A DNA stretch of 64,000 bases from Cyprinodon diabolis (taxonomy: Eukaryota > Chordata > Actinopteri > Cyprinodontiformes > Cyprinodontidae), in the NCBI GenBank assembly GCA_030533445.1, contig CM060069.1:29387337-29451336 (forward strand), given 5' to 3'. The position numbers and the translations under genes are program-made. The notes under the pieces are model-generated. The model was not told the origin of the DNA and did no database searches. It saw only the letters and a program-made list of their open reading frames with translations. Of the stretch, positions 46,820 to 58,300 are shown one piece after another (position 1 is the first letter of the stretch; every line of letters starts with the position of its first letter).

Positions 46820-48345
46820 ATCTCATAATTCTGACTTTTTTCTCTCAGAATGCTGACTTTAATCTCAGAATGCAGACTTTAATCTCATAATTCTGACTTT
46901 TTTCTCTCAGAATGCTGACTTTAATCTCAGAATTCTACGACGGAGTATTAGGGCCACACATGAGGAGAAAAAATATTTTTGCCATGACGAGATTAAACAT
47001 TTCGAGAATAAAGTTGAAATGTCTTGTTGAGTTTAATCTCGACGTGTCGACTTTAAACTCGCCATTTCGAGAATATAGTTGATATATCGTGGCGACTTTA
47101 ATCTCGCCATTCCAAAGTTTGGAGAAAAGAGCAACCGCGCTCCACAGCTGCAGTCTGCGTTTTAAAAGTGAAGGTAGTCTTTGACGTGCTGCAACTGTAT
47201 AACTGTATAATCATCACAGAAAGTACAATTTGACCAAATCATCTACACAAGGCATGTCTGATTCTGGATTATGTGCATGTATCCTGTGCAGCGGTTGGCT
47301 CTCTTGAACTAATTTCAACTTTATTGGCGACACGTCGAGATTAAACTCAACATGACATTTCAACTTTATTCTCGAAATGGCGAGTTTAAAGTCGACAGGG
47401 CGAGTTTAAAGTCGACACGTCGAGATTAAACTCAACATGACATTTCAACTTTATTCTCAAAATGTTGAGTTTAATGTCGACATGTTGACTTTAAAGTCGA
47501 CATGTCGAGTTTAATCTCGTCATGGCAAAAATATTTTTTCTCTTCATGTGTGGCCCTAATACTCCGTCGTAGAATTCAGACTTGTTTTTCTCAAATTGTT
47601 GACTTTAATCTCAGAATGCTGACTTTAATCTCAGAATGCTGACTTTAATCTTAGAATGTTGACTTTAATCTTCGAATTCTGACTTTTTTCTCTCAGAATG
47701 CTGACTTTAATCTCAGAATGCTGACTTTAATCTCATAATTCTGACTTTTTTCTCTCAGAATGCTGACTTTAATCTCAGAATTCAGACTTGTTTTTCTCAA
47801 ATTGTTGACTTTAATCTCAGGATGCTGACTTTAATCTCAGAATGCTGACTTTAATCTCATAATTCTGACTTTTTTCTCTCAGAATGCTGACTTTAATCTC
47901 AGAATTCAGACTTGTTTTTCTCAAATTGTTGACTTTAATCTCAGGATGCTGACTTTAATCTCAGAATGCTGACTTTAATCTTAGAATGTTGACTTTAATT
48001 TTCGAATTCTGACTTTTTTCTCTCAGAATGCTGACTTTAATCTCAGAATGCTAATTTTAATCTCAGAATTCAGACTTGTTTTTCTCAAAATGTTGACTTT
48101 AATCTTAGAATTCTGACTTTAATCTCAGAATGCTGACTTTAATTTCATAATTCTGACTTTTTTTCTCAGAATGCTTACTTTAATCTCAGAATGCTGATTT
48201 TTTTTCTCAGAATGCTGACTTTAATCTCAGAATGTTGACTTTAATCTCAGAATTCTGACTTTTTTTCTCAGAATGCTGACTTTAATGTCAGAATTCAGAC
48301 TTTTTTTATCCTCAAAATGCTGACTTTAATATCAGAATTTTGATG
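46820..48345. repeat. 20-bp satellite array (GCTGACTTTAATCTCAGAAT)
   Basis: The monomer and its TTCTGACTTTTTTCTCTCAG variant repeat through 46820-46934 and 47573-48345, split by palindromic copy 3. A larger period of about 130 bases (AATTCAGACTTGTTTTTCTC blocks near 47572, 47780 and 47906) is visible. The monomer's GACTTTAATCTC resembles the units in the arms of the palindromic elements. Confidence 0.9.
46935..47572. mobile_element. long palindromic element, copy 3 (core inverted)
   Basis: CTACGACGGAG at 46935 to CTCCGTCGTAG at 47572, 638 bp, is flanked on both sides by AATT inside the 20-bp satellite. Its core runs opposite to copies 1 and 2. Confidence 0.82.
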
Positions 48346-49339
48346 GGCACCACGAAGGATGTGGGAGCACTAAGCTTCGCTGACAAAGATCTGCGTTGAG
48401 AGAGCTAGACTCTTAATTCTAAGTTTAAAGTCAGAATTCTGACCTCCTTTTATTATTATTTTATTTCCCATATAAAACTGAAGTAATATTTAAAAATATA
48501 TGTTAACTTTTTTCATTTTTTCAGAGACCCTAATCCTCTTCTGTACACATTAGTCAGATTATTGGTAAAGAAAAGAAATATATATATATATATTTCGAAA
48601 GTTTCCATGAGCCGCAACTGGTCCCTCAGTCCGGTTACATAATCCCAAAATGATCATTATTCTATGATGAATTCTATGATTATTGCAAAATCATTAAAGG
48701 CAGGGATAAATAGATAGATTTGAAAATCCTTTAAAAAGCAATTTTTTATTAAATCAAGAAGCCGCGTATGACATCACAGCTGAATACAAACTTTTTTTGT
48801 GTGTGTGTATGTAATTCTCACCCCGTCACCGTTTTTTCCATGCCCAACAAAGTGACTTGCCTGAACTCGCAGCTGGCTCCACCCTCCGTTCCCCAGCCCG
48901 CTACGTGTTGAGCCTGGAGCCTTTAAACAGACTAGCATCCCAGAGGAACTTCTATATGCAGGAAACGCTCCACTTTCTCAGCAGAGACAGGTCTGTCAGC
49001 TCTCAACTTCAATGGAGTGTTTTCCACTCGAAGAAAACACATTTAATCTCTGAGCAGGCCTGAGATCTGCGTGGAAATAGATGATATATGAACCCACGGA
49101 GAGCCGCGCAGAAGGAGAGAGGAAGAGGGGAGGTGGGTGTTGGATACAAAGCTGATTGTTTTCTTTCCTTCCTCTGTTGTGATATAATGTTTCATTTGGA
49201 TTATAGTGGATAAAGCTGCAAGCTGAAGTGTTTCTTTTCTTCTTTTTTTTTTTTTTTTACTTCTTATGAACATTTTAAGGAAGATATTTTAACTTTGCAA
49301 ACCTTAAAGATCTTAGATAAAATGAGTAAATGTGAAACA
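48346..49339 (+). other. snx18 upstream region and probable 5' UTR
   Basis: After the satellite, sequence is AT-rich to about 48850. The 48850-49140 stretch is more balanced and likely holds the promoter and 5' UTR. A T-run (49241-49258) precedes the start region. No TATA box is convincing. Confidence 0.35.
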
Positions 49340-52300
49340 ATGACGTTGAAAGCCAGAGTGTTGTATGATTTCCACGCGGAAAACCCAGGAGAGATTTCCA
49401 TAGCAGAGAATGAGTTGGTGACTCTGTTCAGTGAGGAGGAGCTGGAGGGCTGGTTGGAGGGGGAGAACAGCCGGGGTGAGGTTGGCCTTTTCCCTGCCTC
49501 CTATGTTAACATCATCAAGGACCAAATCACTTCCAGCACAAGCAACAACGGCTTCTCCTCCCCCAAGACCATAACCCAGTCCCCCAGCCACAGCTCGTAC
49601 GCATCGCCTGACCCCCACTCGCAGAGGAAGTTCAAGGTCGGCAGTGGTGGAGGAAGCAGCTTCAACACCAGCCAGGGCAGCGATGACGACTGGGATGATG
49701 ACTGGGATGAAAGCTCTCCTGCTCAGTATGAGCCTCAGGGTTTCGGGACCAGCCCTCCATCGTACCCGGTCACTACCTCCCTGCCCAGCCGGGGGAGCAG
49801 CCAGCAGCAGCAGCAGGCAAAGAGCTCGGCAACAGTGGGGAGGAACCTCAACAGGTTCTCTACCTTTGTCAAGTCCGGAGGGGAAGCCTTCCTGCTTGGG
49901 GAGGCCGCTGCTTTTGTCAAAGACGGGGACAGGATCTGCGTGGTGATGGGGAAGTATGGACCAGAGTGGCAGGAGGACCCTTATCCGTTCACATGCACCA
50001 TTGACGACCCCACCAAGCAGACCAAGTTCAAAGGCATGAAGAGCTACATGTCTTATGGTCTTACCCCAACGCACACAAATGTACAAGTCAACCGCAGGTA
50101 AGCAATTTCAGAAATCTCCTTTTCCATTCATTGAAGCCGACCCATTGGATTCTCGACCTAATCTCTGTTTCCAACCCCTTTAACTGCAGGTATAAACATT
50201 TTGACTGGCTCTATGCGCGGCTCGTCGAGCGTTTCCCTGTCATCTCGGTGCCCCACTTGCCAGAAAAGCAAGCTACTGGCCGCTTTGAGGAGGACTTTAT
50301 CTCTAAGAGGAGGAAGGGCCTGATCTGGTGGATGAACCACATGACAAGTCACCCCGTCCTGGCCCACTGTGACGTCTTCCAGCACTTCCTAACATGCGGA
50401 GCGGACGAGAAAGCCTGGAAAATGGGCAAAAGAAAGGCAGAGAGGGACGACTTGGTCGGGGCAAACTTCTTCCTGACGATCAGGTAAGACCCCCATCCAT
50501 TATCACGGCAGAAGTTGAAATCAGAAATACCTTGGTTCCACATCCCATCCATCTCTGTGCCACTATTTGAGTTGCAGATACTGTAAGGATGGTATAAGTG
50601 TTTCAGGAATGCAAGAATAAAATATGTCTGCAAGTCAAATTTCTTTCTTATTTAAAAATATTACTCACAGCCTTGTAGCTCCTACTGTCTGTAATTCTAG
50701 GTCATTCTAGGTCTCTAAAGACAGTTTGCTGCATCCTGATCATTCCTGTCACATATTTAATGCATAGTAATAAAGAAGTAATGGCAAACTTGAGGGATTC
50801 CATTGCAAAACAATTGGTAAATATTGTATTGATGTATTATAGAACTTTGCATTCATTTTTATCCTTTCAATGTTTTTTTTGTGTGTGTCTGCAGTCCATT
50901 TTAATCAAGCTGTTGGATTAACAAAACAATCAGTCAGACATTGAATCATTCCACCGGTGTTGTATGATGGTTGTTTCTTTGTATTGCTGGTTCCAACCCA
51001 GAATACATAAAGTTGTTCTTCAAAAGCATCGTGGGAGTCATTTACATGTTCAGTTGACCTCTGAACATTGGAAAGAAATGCAGTGGCGTTTGATCAATTT
51101 TTAATGTGCAGGGTAGTCTGATAGATCTCATGGAGGGAAACAGGATGCCTTGAGTCTGCAGCCAGATGTTCTCATTTAGTAAAGTTGCTGTTGTTTGATA
51201 CAATGAAGTCTCAAACCAAGCAAAAAAGACCTGATCCAGGAGGCATGCTTTTCTTTTAGTAAAACCTTATTTTTAATATACTTCAAATTCACTGCAAATA
51301 TCATCTGAATGAGCTTTTAAGACTTATAAATCCATTTAAATAGAATTTAATTTAATCAAAATTCCGAGGTACCGGTAAATACACAACATCATATTCTATC
51401 CAATTTATAATGCAACACCACCAATTCAGACATTTTTGATTTATGTCCGATATTGAAGCCTGGTCTGCGTTATGTTTATTCCATGCCACAACGCAAAAGG
51501 GGAAAATCACGAACCAGCTGTGGGTCTGGATATGGCCGAGGCGTTGAGGAAGTTGGGGCAAGTTTGTGTTACAATGGAGAAACATGAGGGCGAAAAAGAA
51601 CGGGGATCCAGGTGGGAAAAGCGTCCCAGCGTTCTCAAGCACCTTGCTCTTCTAGCTGGTCCATCTTCACGAGTCGTTTTCCGCAATGGCGGTCATACAA
51701 ACAAAACAAGTCAGTAAGATACCAACCAGGAAATACGCATAGTGTAGAGCGGATGTAGATTCGACCAATCAGAGGTCTCCTGTCTGTGGCACTGTTTGCG
51801 GTCACCTACAATTTGGGAGAGGTGCAGCAGAGTGTCTGCGGAGGGGGCGGGGACGTCTTTGCATACACCACGACCCCTACGCAGACAACCTAGTTTCAAA
51901 GTATAAATCAGCCTTAAGAGTGACCTTTCTGTTGGGACATAAAGAGGCTAAATAAATTAGTCAAAATAGAAACATAGCTAAACAAGGGATTATTTTCGGG
52001 ATTATTTTCTAAAGACAGAAACAAAGAGATGAGACGGAGTCAATAATGGAAACAGGGCTTCAAATTAGGAAAGAAACTCTGTTAAACAGGAAAGCACCAG
52101 ATAGCTAGTAATTTCTATATAAAAGAAAACCAAAGAAAAATGCCCAAAGTCAATCACTGCAAAAGTTCTTACAAGGTTTCCATCTAGAAAGAGACACTAC
52201 CAAACAAATAGGGGGGTATACAGTGTTTTCTGAGACTTTACCAATCAGTTTTGACAAAATTGCTGGGTAAAACTGCTTATAGTTGTTACAAAAATGCAGC

Positions 52301-55300
52301 CAGGACAGATTGCCCATGAGATTTCCCAATCCATGCAGGATTCAAATTATAATTTGGTTCTCAAAAATCTCGAAATCTAAAAAATAGCACGCTATCACTA
52401 AGGCCGATTTATACCTTGAAACCAGGTCGTCTGCATAGGTGTCACAATGAACGCAGAGACAACCCCGCCCCCTCCGCAGACACTCTGCTGCACCTCTCCC
52501 AAATTGCAGGTGACCGCAGACAGGAGGCCTCTGATTTGTCAAATCTACATTCGCTTTACACTATCCGTATTTCCTGTTCCTTACCGGATTGTTTTGTTTG
52601 TAGGACCGCCATTGTGGAAAACAACTCGTGAAGTTTGACTGGGTAGAAGAGCAAGGTGCGCAAGAACGCTGGGACCCTTTTTCCACCTGGATCCCTGCCC
52701 TTTTTCGCCTTCATGCTCCTCCGTTGTCACACAAACTTGCCCCTACTTCCGCACCGCCTTGGCTGTTTCAAGACCCACAATTAGTTTCTGATTGTCCCCT
52801 TTTGCGTTGAATAACAGCACAGACCAGGCTTCAAAATTGGGGATAAGTCAAAAATGTCTGCGTCATACCTGCGACAAGCTAACTGCGAAACACTGCTGCA
52901 GGGGAATAACCAGCCATTAAAACCACCACAGTTTCAAATCAACCTCATTAAGGCTAAAATGACTGTCCATTCTGCTTGTTTTTGGTCTCAGCACACCAGT
53001 CGTCCCTCTGGACCTGCAGGAAGTCGAGAACAAGATTGAAGGCTTTAAGAGCTTCACTAAGAAAATGGACGAGAACATTGTCGTGGTGAACACGTCCATC
53101 AATGAGTTCGCCCGCAAACAGATAACGGGCTTCAAGAAGGAGTACCAGAAGGTGGGGCAGTCCTTCAAGCATCTGGCGCAGGCGTTTGAGCTGGATCAGC
53201 AGGTCTACTCGGCAGGCCTTAACAGGGCCATCTCTTACACCGGCGAAGCCTATGAGGCCATAGGGGAGTATTTTGCAGAGCAGCCACGCCAGGACCTGGA
53301 ACCAATTTCTGATCTGCTGGACCTTTACAGAGGACATCTGTCCAACTTTCCTGACATCATCCATGTGCAGAAAGGTGGGGAGCACTGTTTGTTTCTTTGA
53401 ATGAAATCATTTTAATCATTCATCAAGAGCAAAGATTGATTTTTTACATCTTTCTTTGTTGTATATTTCTATAAATATGTCGTCCTAACATTGTCTCAGA
53501 ACTGCTCAAATAATGTGGTGAGTAATGAGAGAGGAATGCCTCTGAAGTTACATGCAGATGTGAGAAGGGGTAAAAACAAAGCCGCGCAGGCCTACTTCTG
53601 CCCTGAATAACTGGCGCCTCCCAGTTTCCAGACGGCAAAAACGTCACTTTTAAAAATCCTGCCCGATTTTCCATCTAAAAAAAGAACATTTACGACTTGT
53701 TCAAAGCGCATCTAACCCTTAATTTCTCCATTAATGACGTCAAAGGTAGAGCAAGAAAATAATGCAAAGTTACTGTTTCCACCCCAACTAGGACATCTGT
53801 TTTCATTTACCCAACTGCTGAGTAAATCTGGGTTGAAAACTTAAGCCAGCGGGTCATTGTAACACAAGTCCTGAGCCTCCATGTAGGAACACACACCCAT
53901 GCTCACACTCAACGACCAGCCTTCACAAAGCGTTTCCAGGGCAGTCAGCTTGTTGGTGCCTTGCAGGTTGGGAGGAGGGAGCTGCTGCTGGCATGCAAAC
54001 GCCAGACGTTTGCCAAACCTAGAGGCACCAATTCTCCTAGTCTGTTCTCATGACACAATGTCAGCTCTAAGCTATTGAAACAACCTCAATTGGAAACTTC
54101 CCTGTGACTGACATAACATCACCTTCTGTTTGACTGGAATTTATTTTATTTTAATAGATAATACAGTGATTTAAGCAGTTTAAAATCTTAAATCGCGTGC
54201 AACGCCATAACGTTTCAGCAAACCCTGAAAAGAAATTGTCAAACAAAACATATTATTTATTATTTTTTAATTGTACGATGAATAAGAAGCACCAATCAGG
54301 CTTTTTCCGATCAATATCCAGTTTTTCCTACTTTTTGATCTGCAGATTTCGATTATCTTCCTAAAATTTATTTCTCTTAACTTACATATAAAAATACAAA
54401 GAAAATTTGTAAATGTCTTGACTTTGAACTTTAATGAACTTAAATTGAAGCCTTTTTATCCGCACGTTTACAGAACCAAAGAGAAAAACTTAACTGCTTG
54501 GATGCATTTAATCGCCAGAAAATTATAAGGGCACATTGTCAAAAATTTCCCCAACATATCAGTCTCCCTATTTGAGTGCAGATAAGCCCTGCTGAGTTAG
54601 TGCAGACTCCTGCTGTCAGGATTTCATGACCTCGTTGGTCTAATGCATAGTTTAGTCTACCGTCAGGCTGGTGGAATTAGTACAAAGATCACTAGTCTAG
54701 TCCCACTTTCTATAGACATATATTTAGTGAAAAAGATAGAAAAATACAGCTATAGGTTTGGACTTGTTTAATGTATGGAAATAGCTTATTGTATAGCTTT
54801 ACTTATATAACCAAATGTTATGGTTTAAACCATTTTGTCTTTAAAACTTATCACATCAAAGTTGAGAAGGACGTAAAGGCAAAGCTTTCAGCTTTGCAGA
54901 TCTAAGTTTTCAGTCCTGGTTCTGCGTGCGACTGTTGAAGGTTTTACATCTGATTTGAATGAGCAGAGATTCATGGGCTTCTTGTCCCATGTTGCCCCCG
55001 GACTGCAGGAATGCAGCAATGGAGCAGCTTTAGGATTAGATTAGCTTCCCCTCCTCCTCTTTTTCTCTCTCCCACTTTTTTTTTTTTTTCCTTTCTTCTT
55101 TCTGGTAGATGTTTCCCACCAGGACGGCGCTACGAGAGTTCAAATTACAGCGCTGTAATCGCCTCTGCTGTGGGGGGAGAGCAAAGTCTTGCTTTTATGA
55201 TTTGCTTTTTGTTTCTGAGAGAGAAAGAAAGAGAAATCTTTCTACTGCTGCCCTGTCAGTTCTTCACTCTTAGTTCCCCTCCATCCCTTTTTTTATTAGC

Positions 55301-58300
55301 CAGGTCTGCTCAGACAACTTCCGCACTGAAAGTTGAGTCATATTAAACACTTAGACATGTCTGTGAGGTTGGGCAATACCAACGATGCATGAAAAAAACA
55401 GCCTTTTTGCTGTTAAAAAAAGGGTAGTTAAAGAAAAGGGTAAACCAAACCCACAAAGCTAGACGTAAATCATATTAAGCTTTGACTTGTGAACAGATGT
55501 TGATAGAGTTCACATTTAGAGACAAAAACATTTTTCTGCTGACTGTTTAAACTCTGGGTCTGAATCACAGAGGCTATTTTAGCAGAGACAGGAAAATATA
55601 GGACAGGAAATGACTATTAAAGACATGACATTAGCACCTTTTTTAAAGGGTCTTGTATTTATGGAACACTTGAAATAAAAATCATTTCCTGAAGTGCTGT
55701 CATAAGTCATAAGAATAAAGTCATAAGAATACACAACAATTGGACGGAATCACTAAACTAATATTGGTAAAACAAACACAAATTAAAATAATTTCAGAGA
55801 ACATTAAGGTTCTCAGCAATGCATGCTGTTATAAAGTTTCTGTTTTTTTTTAGGCTTTAAAATGTTTAAATTCTACATTCAACGTCACACATGTTCTTTA
55901 CCTCCTCATAGAAAATAATAAAAAAATCTGATTTGGTAGATAAAACCTAAAGAACTACAATAAGCTGGTTGCAGATGTTTACAGTAGGGAAAAAGTTCAG
56001 CAAGATCCAGTCTTCTTTGGCTGAAGTTCATCAGTGTTTAATATCTTTACTAAGTGATGTTGGTTCAACCTACCTTCTGATGGTTTGTTCTGATTATGTC
56101 TGTCTTGATAAAACGCCCATTTTAGTCTAAATTTAAGTGACAGCAGAGCGTGAAGCTGCCACCAACATATTTCCCAGTGGGCATGAAGTTTTATTTTAAG
56201 CAATGCAATATGCTGTTTCATTTGTTAACGTTCTTAAAATAATGGCCAAAATGTTTCAGTTTATGTCTTTCAAACCATACAACAAATAACCTTTTTTTTT
56301 TTTACCAACTTTTTTTATTTTTGATTATGTCCCTTTACTCTTTTTTGTTCTATTATTTCCATTCAGGATTTAATATACCACAATTTTTAGCAGGTTAAAA
56401 CGTTTTTGCATGATAGGAATGCCAATATGGATAATTTTAAATGAGCAGCTTACTGTAAAAAGGAACATTGCCCCCAAAAAACATTAAATGAGATATACTT
56501 TTCAAAAGCTGAACACACAGGAAACATGTTTAAAGAAAGCAGGAGCTCACAATAGAACCCTGAGGGATGACATGTTGCTAATCCTCAGGGAATTAGGACA
56601 GTTTAGTATTTGAAACTACAATCCTGAATGGTGGTTAATGTTTTCCTACAAGGGTGTGTACCAGCTTATTTGATGCTAGCTGATTATCTATCCATCCATC
56701 CATCCATCCATCCATCCATCCATCCATCCATCCATCCATCCATCCATCCATCCATCCATCCATCCATCCATCCATCCATCCATCCATCCATCCATATTTT
56801 TGAAGGAAAAGCACTGTACTTTTCAATGAAGATAACTTTAAACTAGTCTTAACTTTAAAGAAATACACTCTATACATTGCTAATGTGGTAAAAGACTATT
56901 CTAGCTGCAAATGTCTGGTTTTTGGTGCAATATCTACATAGGTGTATAGAGGCCCATTTCCAACAACTATCACTCCAGTGTTTTAATGATACAGTGTGTT
57001 TGCTCATTGGCTCAGAAGGCTAATTGACGATTAGAAAACCCTTGTGCAATCATGTTCACACATCTAAAAACTGTTTAGCTCGTTGCAGAAGCTACAAAAC
57101 TGACCTTGCTTTGAACAGATCGAGTTTCTGGAGCGTCACATTTGTGGGGTCAATTACACGCTCAAAATGGACAGAAAAAGAGGAATTTCATCTGAACTCG
57201 ACAGTCTATTCTTGTTCTTAGAAATGAAGGCTATTCCATGCGAGAAATTGCTAAGAAATTTAAGATTTCCTACAACAGTGTCTACTACTCCCTTCAGAGG
57301 ACAGCACAAACAGGCTCTAACCAGAGTAGAAAAAGAAGTGGAAGGCCGCATTGCACAACTGAGCAAGGAGATAAGTACATTAGAGTCTCTAGTTTGAGAA
57401 ACAGACGCCTCACAGGTCCCCAACTGGCATCTTCATTAAATAGTACCTGCAAAACACCCGTGTCAACATCTACAGTGAAGAGGCGGCTGCAGGATTCTGG
57501 TTTTCAGGGCAGAGTGGCAAAGAAAAAGCCATATCTAAGACAGGCCAATAAAAGAAAAAGATTAAGATGGGCTAAAGAACACAGACATTGGACAGAGGAA
57601 GACGGGGAAAAAAGTGTTGTGGACGGATGAATCCAAGTTTGGGGTGTTTGGATCACAAAGAAGAACGTTTGTGAGACGCAGAACAAATGAAAAGATGCTG
57701 GAAGAATGCCTGACGTTATCTGTTAAGCATGGTGGACGTAATGTGATGGTTTGGGGTTGCTTTGGTGCTGGTAAGGTGGGAGATTTGTCCAGGGTAAAAG
57801 GGATTCTGAATAAGGAAGGCTATCACTCAATTTTGCAGCGCCATGCCATACCCAGTGGACAGCACTTGATTGGAGCCAATTTCACCCTACAACAGGACAA
57901 TGACCCTAAACACACCTCCAAATTGTGCAAGAACTATTTAGAGCAGAAGCAGGCAGCTGGTATTCTATCGGTAATGGAATGGCCAGTGCAGTCACCAGAT
58001 CTGAACCCCATTGAGCTGTTGTGGGAGCAGCTTGACCGTTTGGTACGCAAGAAGTGCCCTTCCAACCAATCCGACTTGTGGGAGCTGCTTCTGGAAGCAT
58101 GGGATGCAATTTCTCCTGATTACCTCAACAAATTAACTGCTAGAATGCCAAAGGTCTGCAATGCTTTAATTGCTGCAAATGGAGGATTCTTTGACAAAAG
58201 CAAAGTTTGATTTAAGAAAATCTTATTTCAAATACAAATCATTATTTCTAACCTTGTCAATGTCTTGACTCTATTTTCTATTCATTTCACAATGTATGGA

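Noticed and set aside
48857..49063. 68-codon frame upstream of snx18
   Set aside because: It falls in the likely 5' UTR; no homology seen and not in frame with the SH3 exon.
49313..50086. Open frame of 257 codons on the minus strand opposite snx18 exon 1
   Set aside because: It is the shadow of a GC-rich real exon; its composition is odd, it has no family match, and the plus strand encodes clear SH3 and PX sequence.
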